Numbered from the stretch's first letter, positions 1-5,555 are shown. The stretch: 5,555 nucleotides of DNA from an uncultured Campylobacter sp. (GCF_937997595.1 NZ_CALKTS010000286.1:1-5555), one strand, 5' to 3'. The notes: generated by a model not told the origin, from the sequence alone. Program-made: numbers and translations.

Positions 1-287
1 CCAAAAATTTGTAAAATTTTAAGAGCCAGCGCGCCGCGAAACTGAGCGAGCTTTAAAACAGACTGCGGATTGTAGGCATAAAACATCGATTCTATCGCGA
101 CCTCATCGATTTTATGAGCGCTAAAAATTTGATCAATTGCCTCGCTCATCTGCGTCATTTGAAATTGCACGTTTTCAGCCTTCATTTTCACTAATCCCGC
201 CTCTATGAGGGTGATTTTATTCACATCTTTTTCCAAAATCGCATAGCCTAAATTTCTAGTTCCCGGATCAATTCCTAAAATTTTCAT
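1..287 (-). CDS. ruvC: RuvC Holliday junction resolvase, N-terminal part (3' end outside window)
   Basis: This is the first 95 codons of RuvC, the Holliday-junction endonuclease that works with the RuvAB branch-migration motor in recombinational repair. The product begins MKILGIDPGTRNLGYAI, the classic RuvC N-terminus, with the first catalytic aspartate at D7. A second block, VAIESMFYAYNPQSVLKLAQ, starts at residue 63 and carries the catalytic glutamate at E66. Both residues sit at the same numbers as in E. coli RuvC. The remaining two acidic residues, expected near 138-141, lie beyond the window edge, so completeness cannot be judged. The ATG at 285-287 follows an AAAGGTGG ribosome-binding site. 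The gene is divergent from dnaA and shares a 110-bp control region with it. As I recall, ruvC also neighbours dnaA in Campylobacter jejuni. A weak minus-strand -10 (GCTAAATT, 358-365) could drive it. Confidence 0.96.
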   Translation of the reverse strand, partial: MKILGIDPGTRNLGYAILEKDVNKITLIEAGLVKMKAENVQFQMTQMSEAIDQIFSAHKIDEVAIESMFYAYNPQSVLKLAQFRGALALKILQIF

Positions 288-302
288 AACCACCTTTCGC
301 AC

Positions 303-311
303 TTATTCACA
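303..311 (+). promoter_or_regulatory. DnaA box upstream of dnaA
   Basis: TTATTCACA matches the classical DnaA-box consensus TTATNCACA at all nine positions and contains the TTCAC core used by epsilonproteobacterial DnaA. It lies between ruvC and dnaA, about 55 bp upstream of the proposed dnaA -10. It probably serves as an upstream origin sub-site, a dnaA autoregulation site, or both. Confidence 0.8.
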
Positions 312-312
312 G

Positions 313-332
313 TTTAATCACCGGTGAATAAA
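313..332. repeat. Imperfect palindrome of two facing DnaA-box-like sites
   Basis: TTTAATCACCGGTGAATAAA is an inverted repeat of two 10-bp arms with no spacer and one mismatched arm position. The right arm read on the minus strand gives TTATTCACC (323-331), a match to TTATNCAC. The left arm gives TTAATCACC (314-322), one mismatch. With the perfect box at 303-311 this makes three box-like sites in 30 bp. This packing suggests cooperative DnaA binding. A repressor operator is the alternative reading of the symmetry. Confidence 0.65.
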
Positions 333-335
333 CTG

Positions 336-371
336 AAATTTACCGCAAATTTAGTGAAATTTAGCTAAAAT
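336..371 (+). promoter_or_regulatory. Putative dnaA promoter with phased AT repeats and Campylobacter-type -10
   Basis: GCTAAAAT at 364-371 matches the gnTAnaaT -10 pattern described for Campylobacter sigma-70 promoters. No -35 hexamer is evident. Instead AAATTTA occurs at 336-342, 347-353 and 357-363, starts 11 and 10 bp apart, which fits the periodic AT-rich upstream signal reported for this genus. Transcription would start near 378, giving a leader of about 20 nt that includes the AAGGGA ribosome-binding site (387-392). The DnaA boxes lie just upstream, so autoregulation is plausible but unproven. Confidence 0.6.
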
Positions 372-397
372 AGCGGCTTAATTTATAAGGGAATTCA

Positions 398-1726
398 ATG
401 GCGACGTCGCAAGCACAAGAAATTTTATCGAATTTAGAGAAGGAAATTTTACCTACCGAATACTCTAGATACATTAAAAATTTGAAATTTAACGATAAAA
501 ACTCGACACCGGAATTTTTCATCTACAACGCAACTAACGAGTTTATCGCCAAATATACCCAGACAAAATACGGCAAAAAAATAAAAGAGCTTATCAAAAA
601 ACAGTTTGGACTCAACGACGTAATCGTTAAAATCACCTCAAAAGCTAAAATTTCGCCTAAAGAAAAGGTAAAAATCATCTCCGAAAAGCCTAAGAGCACA
701 ATTTTAAGCGAAAATTATAATTTTGAAAATTTCATCATTGGCGATTCAAATAAATTTGCTTTTGAGTGCTCTATCACGGTCGCAAAAGAGCCCGGAATCC
801 GCTTTAATCCGCTCTTTATCTACGGACCTAGCGGACTTGGCAAAACTCACCTACTTCAATCAATCGGAAATTACTGCATTAAAAAAGGAAAAACCGTTAT
901 TTGCGTCACTAGCGAGCAGTTTGCTAATGATTTTGTCTTTAATCTCAAAAACAACTCGATCGATAAATTTAAACAAAAATACCGCAATTGCGACGTTTTG
1001 CTCATCGACGATATTCAGTTTTTAATCGGGCGCGATAAGGCTCAGGAGGAGCTTTTTTATACATTTAACGAGCTAAAAGACAAAAATTGCCAAATCGTTC
1101 TAACCAACGATCTGCCGCCAAAATTTTTAAAAGGCTTTGAAAGTCGCCTGACGACGCGGTTTGAAAGCGGCATCATAGCAAACATCACCCCGCCAGATCT
1201 AGAAACAAAAATCGCCATCATCAATAAAAAGAGCGAGGAAAACCGCGTTAGAATCCCACACGATGTCGTGGAATACATCGCCGCAAATATGGGCGATAAT
1301 ATCCGCGAGATTGAAGGCGCAATAAACAAACTAAACGCATACTCATCGATACTTCGCACGAAGATCACGCTGGAATTTACCAAAAGTACGCTGCAAGATC
1401 AGATCCATCAAAAATATTCAAGCGTGAGCCTAGAACACGTCATTGAGGTCGTCTCAAAAGAGTTAAACATAAAACCTAGCGAGCTAAAGAGTAAAACGCG
1501 AAGTAAAAACGTCGTAGAAGCGCGCCAAATTTGCATATATCTAACCAAACAGTTAACTCAAAACTCAATGCCAAAAATCGCCGCATTTTTTAATCTAAAA
1601 GATCACAGCGCCATCAGCAAAAATATCAAAAAAATCAACGAACTCATCCAAACCGACGAGATATTAAAGATAAAAATTGAAGAGCTAAAAAACAAAATAA
1701 CCAAAAAGGATAAGAATGAAATTTAA
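398..1726 (+). CDS. dnaA: Chromosomal replication initiator protein DnaA
   Basis: DnaA is the AAA+ ATPase that binds DnaA boxes, melts the origin and recruits the replicative helicase. The 442-residue product is full length for the family. Domain I spans about residues 1-75, followed by a short lysine-rich linker (about 80-107) in place of a long domain II. Domain III carries Walker A GPSGLGKT (143-150), Walker B LLIDDIQ (201-207), sensor 1 around VLTND (234-238), an arginine-finger region SRLTTRFESG (249-258) and sensor 2 NIREIEGAINKL (301-312). Domain IV has the DNA-binding helix-turn-helix, including VVEARQICIYL (372-382) and the signature KDHSAISKNIKKI (401-413). The ATG follows AAGGGA with 5-nt spacing. 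DnaA boxes flank the gene on both sides, so its product probably acts on and regulates its own locus. No truncation or missing motif is seen. Confidence 0.98.
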   Translation: MATSQAQEILSNLEKEILPTEYSRYIKNLKFNDKNSTPEFFIYNATNEFIAKYTQTKYGKKIKELIKKQFGLNDVIVKITSKAKISPKEKVKIISEKPKSTILSENYNFENFIIGDSNKFAFECSITVAKEPGIRFNPLFIYGPSGLGKTHLLQSIGNYCIKKGKTVICVTSEQFANDFVFNLKNNSIDKFKQKYRNCDVLLIDDIQFLIGRDKAQEELFYTFNELKDKNCQIVLTNDLPPKFLKGFESRLTTRFESGIIANITPPDLETKIAIINKKSEENRVRIPHDVVEYIAANMGDNIREIEGAINKLNAYSSILRTKITLEFTKSTLQDQIHQKYSSVSLEHVIEVVSKELNIKPSELKSKTRSKNVVEARQICIYLTKQLTQNSMPKIAAFFNLKDHSAISKNIKKINELIQTDEILKIKIEELKNKITKKDKNEI

Positions 1727-1750
1727 ACTTTATGAAAATAAAGCAAAAAA

Positions 1751-1769
1751 GGTGAATGAAAGTGAATAA
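1751..1769 (-). promoter_or_regulatory. Two tandem DnaA boxes one helical turn apart
   Basis: On the minus strand TTATTCACT (1761-1769) and TCATTCACC (1751-1759) lie head to tail with a 10-bp period. The repeat is visible on the plus strand as two GTGAAT words at 1752 and 1762. Both contain the TTCAC core. The first fits TTATNCAC fully and the second has one change at position 2. Same-face spacing suits side-by-side DnaA monomers. Confidence 0.65.
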
Positions 1770-1878
1770 AACAAAGCTACTTACTCACTGGATAAACTAC
1801 CTAAAGACAAGCTTTAGGATAAGTTTTTCACAAAAACCGCTTACCAACTACTACAACGATAAAAATTTAAAAGGATAA
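1756..1878 (+). CDS. Doubtful 40-codon ORF inside the origin region
   Basis: An open frame from ATG 1756 to TAA 1876-1878 would encode a basic 40-residue peptide beginning MKVNKTKLLTHWINYLKTSF. No signal peptide, membrane helix or known motif is visible. An alternative GTG start at 1762 has AAGGTGA (1749-1755) six bases upstream, a good match to the 16S rRNA tail, whereas the ATG is too close to that element. The same bases form DnaA boxes, so the apparent ribosome-binding site may be coincidence. An open frame of this length is common by chance in AT-rich DNA. I recognise no homolog and think it is more likely non-coding origin DNA. Confidence 0.12.
   Translation: MKVNKTKLLTHWINYLKTSFRISFSQKPLTNYYNDKNLKG
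1800..1818 (+). terminator. Small hairpin in the dnaA-dnaN gap, possible weak terminator
   Basis: CCTAAAG (1800-1806) and CTTTAGG (1812-1818) form a perfect 7-bp stem with a 5-nt ACAAG loop. Five bases later comes TTTTT (1824-1828), which is also the start of a DnaA-box-like site. The stem is short and only modestly GC-rich, and the T-run is detached, so strong termination of dnaA transcripts is unlikely. It may reduce read-through into dnaN or be a DNA-level element of the origin. Confidence 0.3.
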
Positions 1879-1882
1879 AAAC
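1824..1882 (+). other. Candidate origin unwinding element: DnaA box, GC-rich patch, CTACTA trios, AT-rich DNA
   Basis: TTTTTCACA (1824-1832) is a one-mismatch DnaA box. It is followed by a GC-richer patch (ACCGC within 1835-1840), then CTACTA (1848-1853), then AT-rich DNA up to dnaN. In Bacillus subtilis the basal unwinding system has the same order and strand: box, GC-rich spacer, then CTA-type DnaA-trios leading into the melting region. Only two clean trios are present here and the box-to-trio gap is 15 bp, so this is a suggestive pattern rather than a firm assignment. Confidence 0.4.
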
Positions 1883-2962
1883 ATGAAAGTGTTAATCACT
1901 AAAAAACTTTTAGAAGAGATAGTTTCAAATACTAGCTCCTATCTTGATAAAAAAGATCTAAGCTCAATAACTTCACATCTTTTAATGAGCGCTAAAGATG
2001 GAATTTTTAGTATAAAAGCTACCGATCACGAAATCGGACTAAGCTATAATCTTCAAAATGTCTCAATAGAAACGGAAGGCGAAGCTACTGCAAACGGAGG
2101 TAAACTTCTTAGCGTTATTAAAGGCCTAAGCGATGATAACGTGACTTTAGAAACCGTTAACGGAGCGCTATTTGTAAAGCAAAAAAAATCAAAGTACAAG
2201 CTTCCTATGTTTGAAACTAGGGATTTTCCAAACTTTCCTGCGGTAGAGGGCAAAAACAGCTTTAACGTAAATGCTGGAATTTTAGGAAGAAGTCTTAAAA
2301 AAATATATCCGTCGATCGATACGAACAATCCAAAATATGAGCTAAACGGCGCTTTAATCGACGTAAAAGAGGATTTTATAAATTTAGTCGGAACCGATAC
2401 GAAGCGACTTAGCGTTTATAAGCTGATCACTCAATCAAAAGCTGGCGAGATAGATATTAAAATTTTGATTCCTAAAAAGGCGATAGGCGAAATTCAAAAG
2501 CTATTTTCGGACAAAATTAAAATTTACTACGACGAAAACGTGCTGCTAGCGGTGAGCGAGAATTTTGAGTTTTTTACAAAGCTTATTAACGGCAAATTTC
2601 CAAACTACGAGCGCGTGATCCCAAGCGATACGGCGTATAAAATTTTAATCCCGCGCGATAAGATGGTAAGTGGCGTGCGAGCGATAAACGCAATGTGCGA
2701 GGAGATGAAGGTTACCATTAAAAAGGACGGAATGGTTTTTGAGAGCATCAACGAGGACAATTCCGAGGCAAAGACCGAAATTGAAGCGACGATCGAGATA
2801 AACGGCGAGATAGTTTTTGGCGTTAAAAACCGTTTTTTACTTGATTTTTTAAGTAATATCGAGAGTGAAATTTTCGAGCTTGATTTTAATAGCTCCGATA
2901 CGGCGTTCGTGCTTAGCGCGGATGGTTTAAAAACGGTCGTCATGCCGATAAATAATATTTAA
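1883..2962 (+). CDS. dnaN: DNA polymerase III sliding clamp, beta subunit
   Basis: DnaN forms the ring-shaped dimer that encircles DNA and tethers DNA polymerase III and other clamp-binding proteins. The 359-residue length is close to the family norm, with three clamp-fold domains at roughly 1-120, 125-245 and 250-359. Recognisable blocks are GTDTKRLSV (170-178, equivalent to the usual ATDGHRLA-type block), LINGKFPNYERVIP (234-247) and the C-terminal VVMPI (352-356), which helps form the clamp-binding pocket. The ATG is preceded by AAAAGGA (1869-1875) at 7-nt spacing. It follows the origin region and lies 9 nt before gyrB, so the two are probably cotranscribed. An A8 run at 2181-2188 encodes part of KQKKSK, and the frame is intact through it. 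Confidence 0.98.
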   Translation: MKVLITKKLLEEIVSNTSSYLDKKDLSSITSHLLMSAKDGIFSIKATDHEIGLSYNLQNVSIETEGEATANGGKLLSVIKGLSDDNVTLETVNGALFVKQKKSKYKLPMFETRDFPNFPAVEGKNSFNVNAGILGRSLKKIYPSIDTNNPKYELNGALIDVKEDFINLVGTDTKRLSVYKLITQSKAGEIDIKILIPKKAIGEIQKLFSDKIKIYYDENVLLAVSENFEFFTKLINGKFPNYERVIPSDTAYKILIPRDKMVSGVRAINAMCEEMKVTIKKDGMVFESINEDNSEAKTEIEATIEINGEIVFGVKNRFLLDFLSNIESEIFELDFNSSDTAFVLSADGLKTVVMPINNI

Positions 2963-2971
2963 AGGAAAATT

Positions 2972-5284
2972 ATGAAGCAAAATTACGGCGCTAGTAATAT
3001 TAAAGTTTTAAAAGGTCTTGAGGCTGTTAGAAAGCGCCCTGGAATGTATATCGGAGACACCAATATCGGCGGACTTCACCATATGATCTACGAGGTAGTT
3101 GATAATTCGATTGACGAGGCGATGGCAGGTTACTGCGACACAATCGACGTCGAAATCACAAACGAGGGAAGTTGTATCGTTAGTGATAACGGTCGTGGAA
3201 TCCCCGTCGATATACATCCGACCGAAAAAATTCCTGCCGCAACGGTGGTTCTTACGGTGCTTCACGCAGGCGGTAAATTTGACAAAGACACTTATAAAGT
3301 CTCCGGCGGTCTGCACGGCGTGGGTGTTAGCGTTGTAAATGCGCTCTCAAAAAAGCTCGTTGCTACGATCAAACGTGACGGAAATATTTATAGACAAGAA
3401 TTTGCCAAAGGAATTCCTACTACCGAGCTTGAAAAGATAAAGACTACTAATCGCACGGGTACTACGATCGAGTTTTGGCCCGACGGCGAAATTTTTGAAA
3501 TTTTAGAATTTGACGATGAAATTTTATCAAAAAGATTTCGCGAGCTAGCGTATCTAAATCCAAAAATTACGATAAATTTTAAAGATAATCGCACGGGCAG
3601 AGACGAGCACTTTCACTTCGAAGGCGGCTTGGAGAGCTTCGTAAACGATATGAATAAAGCGCCTGCCATATCCAAAGCCGTATCGTTTAGTGATAGCGCG
3701 GATGATGTTATGGTTGATTTTGCGCTGATGTATAACGAAACGTATAGTGAAAATTTATTAAGCTTCGTAAATAATATCAAAACTCCGGACGGTGGTACGC
3801 ACGAGGCGGGTTTTAGAGCGGGTCTTACTCGAGCGATAACAAATTACGTCGCGGCAAATGCGGCTGCACGCGAAAAGGACACGAAGATCACCGGCGACGA
3901 CGTTCGCGAGGGACTCATCGCGGTAATTAGCGTAAAGGTTCCCGAACCGCAGTTTGAGGGACAGACTAAGGGAAAATTAGGTTCCAGCTACGTTAAGCCG
4001 ATTGTGCAAAAGATGGCGTTTGAGGTGCTTAGCAAATATTTTGAAGAAAATCCGATCGAAGCGCGCGCCATTATGAATAAGGCTCTTTTAGCCGCGCGCG
4101 GTCGCGAAGCGGCGAAGAAAGCACGTGATCTAACGCGCAAAAAAGACAATATAAATTCCGTCGGCACCCTCCCCGGAAAGCTAGCCGATTGTCAAAGTAA
4201 GGATGCAAGCATCAGCGAAATTTATCTAGTCGAGGGTGATAGTGCGGGCGGTTCGGCGAAGCAGGGAAGAGACCGCGTGTTTCAAGCGATCCTACCGCTT
4301 AGAGGTAAAATTTTAAACGTAGAAAAGGCGCGGCTAGATAGGATTTTACAATCCGAAGAGATTAAAAATATGATTACGGCCTTTGGCTGCGGCATCGGCG
4401 AAGAATTTAACGAAGAGAAGCTCCGCTATCACAAAATCATCATTATGACCGATGCGGACGTAGACGGCAGCCACATCCAGACGCTGCTTCTAACATTTTT
4501 CTTTAGGTTTTTGCGACCTATCGTAGAAAACGGCTATGTTTATCTAGCACAGCCGCCGCTTTTTAGATATAAAAAGGGCAAAAAAGAAATTTATCTAAAA
4601 GACGAAAAGGCGCTGAGTGAGTTTTTGATCGAAACGGGCATTGATATGGGAGAGTTTGAAGGTATCGGCAACGAGGATCTGATCGATTATCTAAAAATCG
4701 TCTCAAACTACCGTTCGCTTCTAAATGAGCTTAAAAAGCGTTTCAGCGTGCTTAGTGCGATCAGATTTTTGATAGAAAACGACGAAGCGCGAAGCCTTGG
4801 CTATGAGGAGCTATTTAAAATTTTAAAACCGCGCCTAGAGAGTGAAGGATTTAACATCTTAAATTCCTACGTAAATGATGAAGGCATTAGAATTTATGTC
4901 CAAACTCCGAGCGGCTTGGAACAGCTTGTGATAGATGAGAATTTATTCGGCAATTATATCTTTGAAGAGGCGATCAGAGTTTATTCAAAGATCAAAGAGC
5001 GGGATGTAAGCTTTGGCAAGGATTTTATTGAAATTTTAGATGAAATCGAAAAAAGCTCGAAAAAAGGCGCTTATATTCAGCGCTACAAAGGTCTTGGAGA
5101 GATGAATCCGGAGCAGCTTTGGGAAACAACTATGAGCCCTGAAAATAGAAGGCTTTTAAAAATCAGCATTGCAGATGCACAGAGTGCTAGTGATACCTTT
5201 AATCTTTTTATGGGCGACGAGGTTGAACCGCGCCGAAACTACATCCAAGATCATGCCAAAGATGTTAAACACTTGGATATATAA
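2972..5284 (+). CDS. gyrB: DNA gyrase subunit B
   Basis: GyrB supplies the ATPase and TOPRIM half of gyrase, which with GyrA introduces negative supercoils ahead of replication forks. The 770-residue product begins with a GHKL ATPase domain: RKRPGMYIGDT (20-30), E41 as general base and N45 in EVVDNSIDEA, SDNGRG (71-76), the lid segment GGLHGVGVSVVN (112-123) and the QTK loop with K333. The TOPRIM domain has EGDSAGGSA (421-429) and DADVDG (494-499), giving E421, D494 and D496. About 165 residues between the QPPLFRY block (528-534) and IQRYKGLGEM (702-711) form the insertion found in Gram-negative but not Bacillus-type GyrB. R135 (E. coli R136, coumarin site) and D423 (E. coli D426, quinolone site) are wild type by alignment. 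AAAGGA at 2961-2966 overlaps the dnaN stop and lies 5 nt from the ATG. Confidence 0.98.
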   Translation: MKQNYGASNIKVLKGLEAVRKRPGMYIGDTNIGGLHHMIYEVVDNSIDEAMAGYCDTIDVEITNEGSCIVSDNGRGIPVDIHPTEKIPAATVVLTVLHAGGKFDKDTYKVSGGLHGVGVSVVNALSKKLVATIKRDGNIYRQEFAKGIPTTELEKIKTTNRTGTTIEFWPDGEIFEILEFDDEILSKRFRELAYLNPKITINFKDNRTGRDEHFHFEGGLESFVNDMNKAPAISKAVSFSDSADDVMVDFALMYNETYSENLLSFVNNIKTPDGGTHEAGFRAGLTRAITNYVAANAAAREKDTKITGDDVREGLIAVISVKVPEPQFEGQTKGKLGSSYVKPIVQKMAFEVLSKYFEENPIEARAIMNKALLAARGREAAKKARDLTRKKDNINSVGTLPGKLADCQSKDASISEIYLVEGDSAGGSAKQGRDRVFQAILPLRGKILNVEKARLDRILQSEEIKNMITAFGCGIGEEFNEEKLRYHKIIIMTDADVDGSHIQTLLLTFFFRFLRPIVENGYVYLAQPPLFRYKKGKKEIYLKDEKALSEFLIETGIDMGEFEGIGNEDLIDYLKIVSNYRSLLNELKKRFSVLSAIRFLIENDEARSLGYEELFKILKPRLESEGFNILNSYVNDEGIRIYVQTPSGLEQLVIDENLFGNYIFEEAIRVYSKIKERDVSFGKDFIEILDEIEKSSKKGAYIQRYKGLGEMNPEQLWETTMSPENRRLLKISIADAQSASDTFNLFMGDEVEPRRNYIQDHAKDVKHLDI

Positions 5285-5555
5285 TGTCTGTTCTATTTAG
5301 TGAAACCAAAGAACGCGAAAATCGTTTTATAACGGCACTTAAAATTTCGGTGCCGTTTACCTGCGTTTTAATTGTTTTCGGAATTATTTTGTTCCGAAAC
5401 GGCGAGTTTAAATTTGACGACGTAATTTTATTTTTGATACTTTTAATCTGTTATGTTTATTATGTCATTTATCAAATTTACTTCGGCTTCCAAAAGACTC
5501 TGATTGATCCCGTTACTCACGTGTTTGTGCGCGAGGAGATCGAGAAAATTTTAAG
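5284..5555 (+). CDS. Membrane-anchored protein, probable GGDEF-type signalling protein, N-terminal part (3' end outside window)
   Basis: The first 90 codons are visible. The ATG overlaps the gyrB stop as TAATG, and there is only a weak GGA upstream, so translation is probably coupled to gyrB. A short charged N-terminus (ETKERENR) precedes two hydrophobic helices at about residues 20-37 and 46-67, separated by a short polar loop (RNGEFKFDD), predicting a hairpin membrane anchor. After it comes KTLIDPVTHVFVREEIEKIL (71-90), which resembles the opening of a GGDEF (diguanylate cyclase) domain, normally DxLTGLxNRR. D75, T78 and R83 fit, while the usual G and N are H79 and V82, so the domain may be degenerate or divergent. 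The GGDEF loop and any EAL domain lie outside the window. A different two-helix membrane protein remains possible, and no gene name is justified. Confidence 0.7.
   Translation, partial: MSVLFSETKERENRFITALKISVPFTCVLIVFGIILFRNGEFKFDDVILFLILLICYVYYVIYQIYFGFQKTLIDPVTHVFVREEIEKIL

Larger units (their letters stand above)
1727..1882. other. Candidate replication origin (oriC) in the dnaA-dnaN gap
   Basis: This 156-bp gap holds most of the origin signals in the window. Box-like sites are TCATTCACC (1751-1759, minus), TTATTCACT (1761-1769, minus), TTACTCACT (1781-1789, plus) and TTTTTCACA (1824-1832, plus), with a weaker TTATCCAGT (1787-1795, minus). AT-rich stretches lie at both ends: 1719-1750 (about 87% AT) and 1855-1882 (about 82% AT). 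A hairpin lies at 1800-1818. The gap downstream of dnaA is where unwinding occurs in H. pylori, and by my recollection where C. jejuni oriC is placed, so placing the melting site here is family-based inference. Some AT-richness near 1870 also reflects the dnaN ribosome-binding site. A poor -10 (GATAAACT, 1791-1798) is the only dnaN promoter candidate noticed. Confidence 0.75.

Noticed and set aside
1057..1383. Open minus-strand frames antisense to dnaA, and similar ones within dnaN and gyrB.
   Set aside because: They lie wholly inside strongly conserved genes, have no convincing start signals and show no recognisable motifs.
288..1882. Search for TGTTWCW-type sites of an HP1021-like orphan response regulator at the origin.
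   Set aside because: No good match was seen on either strand of the two non-coding intervals (288-397 and 1727-1882).
2181..2188. A8 homopolymer in dnaN as a possible phase-variation or slippage tract.
   Set aside because: The gene is essential, the frame is intact, and Campylobacter phase variation usually uses longer G/C tracts. A run of eight A in AT-rich coding DNA is unremarkable.
3490..3526. Local repeat GAAATTTTT/GAAATTTTA/GAATTTGAC/GAAATTTTA in gyrB.
   Set aside because: It encodes EIFEILEFDDEIL, which aligns with the normal GyrB segment preceding the RELAYLN block. The repetition comes from codon choice.
4301..4306. GyrB R444 at the position of E. coli K447, a quinolone-associated site.
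   Set aside because: Arg for Lys is conservative, and the resistance change reported in E. coli is to Glu. D423 (E. coli D426) is unchanged, so resistance is not indicated.
1..5555. Mobile elements, tRNA or rRNA genes, CRISPR repeats, toxin-antitoxin or defence genes.
   Set aside because: None seen. Almost all bases are accounted for by core replication genes and origin DNA.

Overview
This window is the replication-origin region of a Campylobacterota chromosome, most likely a Campylobacter species. Gene order is ruvC (leftward, cut by the window start), dnaA, dnaN, gyrB (all rightward), then the start of a membrane-anchored protein that looks like a GGDEF-type signalling protein (cut by the window end). 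The DNA is AT-rich and uses many AAA/ATT/TTA codons. The dnaA promoter has a Campylobacter-type -10 (gnTAnaaT), no clear -35, and AT-rich repeats spaced about one helical turn apart. The ruvC/dnaA/dnaN arrangement is known from this phylum. The species cannot be fixed from sequence alone.

Layout: 1-287 is the N-terminal third to half of RuvC on the minus strand. 288-397 is a divergent ruvC/dnaA control region with a perfect DnaA box, an imperfect palindrome of two DnaA-box-like sites, and the phased dnaA promoter. 398-1726 is full-length DnaA. 1727-1882 is the dnaA-dnaN gap, with four or more DnaA-box-like sites, a small hairpin, a box/GC-rich/CTACTA/AT-rich series like an origin unwinding element, and two doubtful tiny ORFs. 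1883-2962 is the sliding clamp DnaN. 2972-5284 is GyrB, with the extra C-terminal-half insertion typical of Gram-negative gyrases. 5284-5555 is the start of a two-helix membrane protein whose ATG overlaps the gyrB stop.

How it works together: DnaA binds boxes on both sides of its own gene, which suggests a bipartite origin of the kind described in Helicobacter pylori, with unwinding most likely in the dnaA-dnaN gap. DnaN then tethers the polymerase, and gyrase removes supercoils ahead of the forks. dnaN and gyrB are 9 nt apart and gyrB overlaps the next gene by one base, so these three are probably cotranscribed. All four large coding regions look intact or are cut only by the window edges. 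I see no mobile element, tRNA, rRNA, CRISPR array or unknown large system. The points of interest are the origin architecture and the gene coupled to gyrB.
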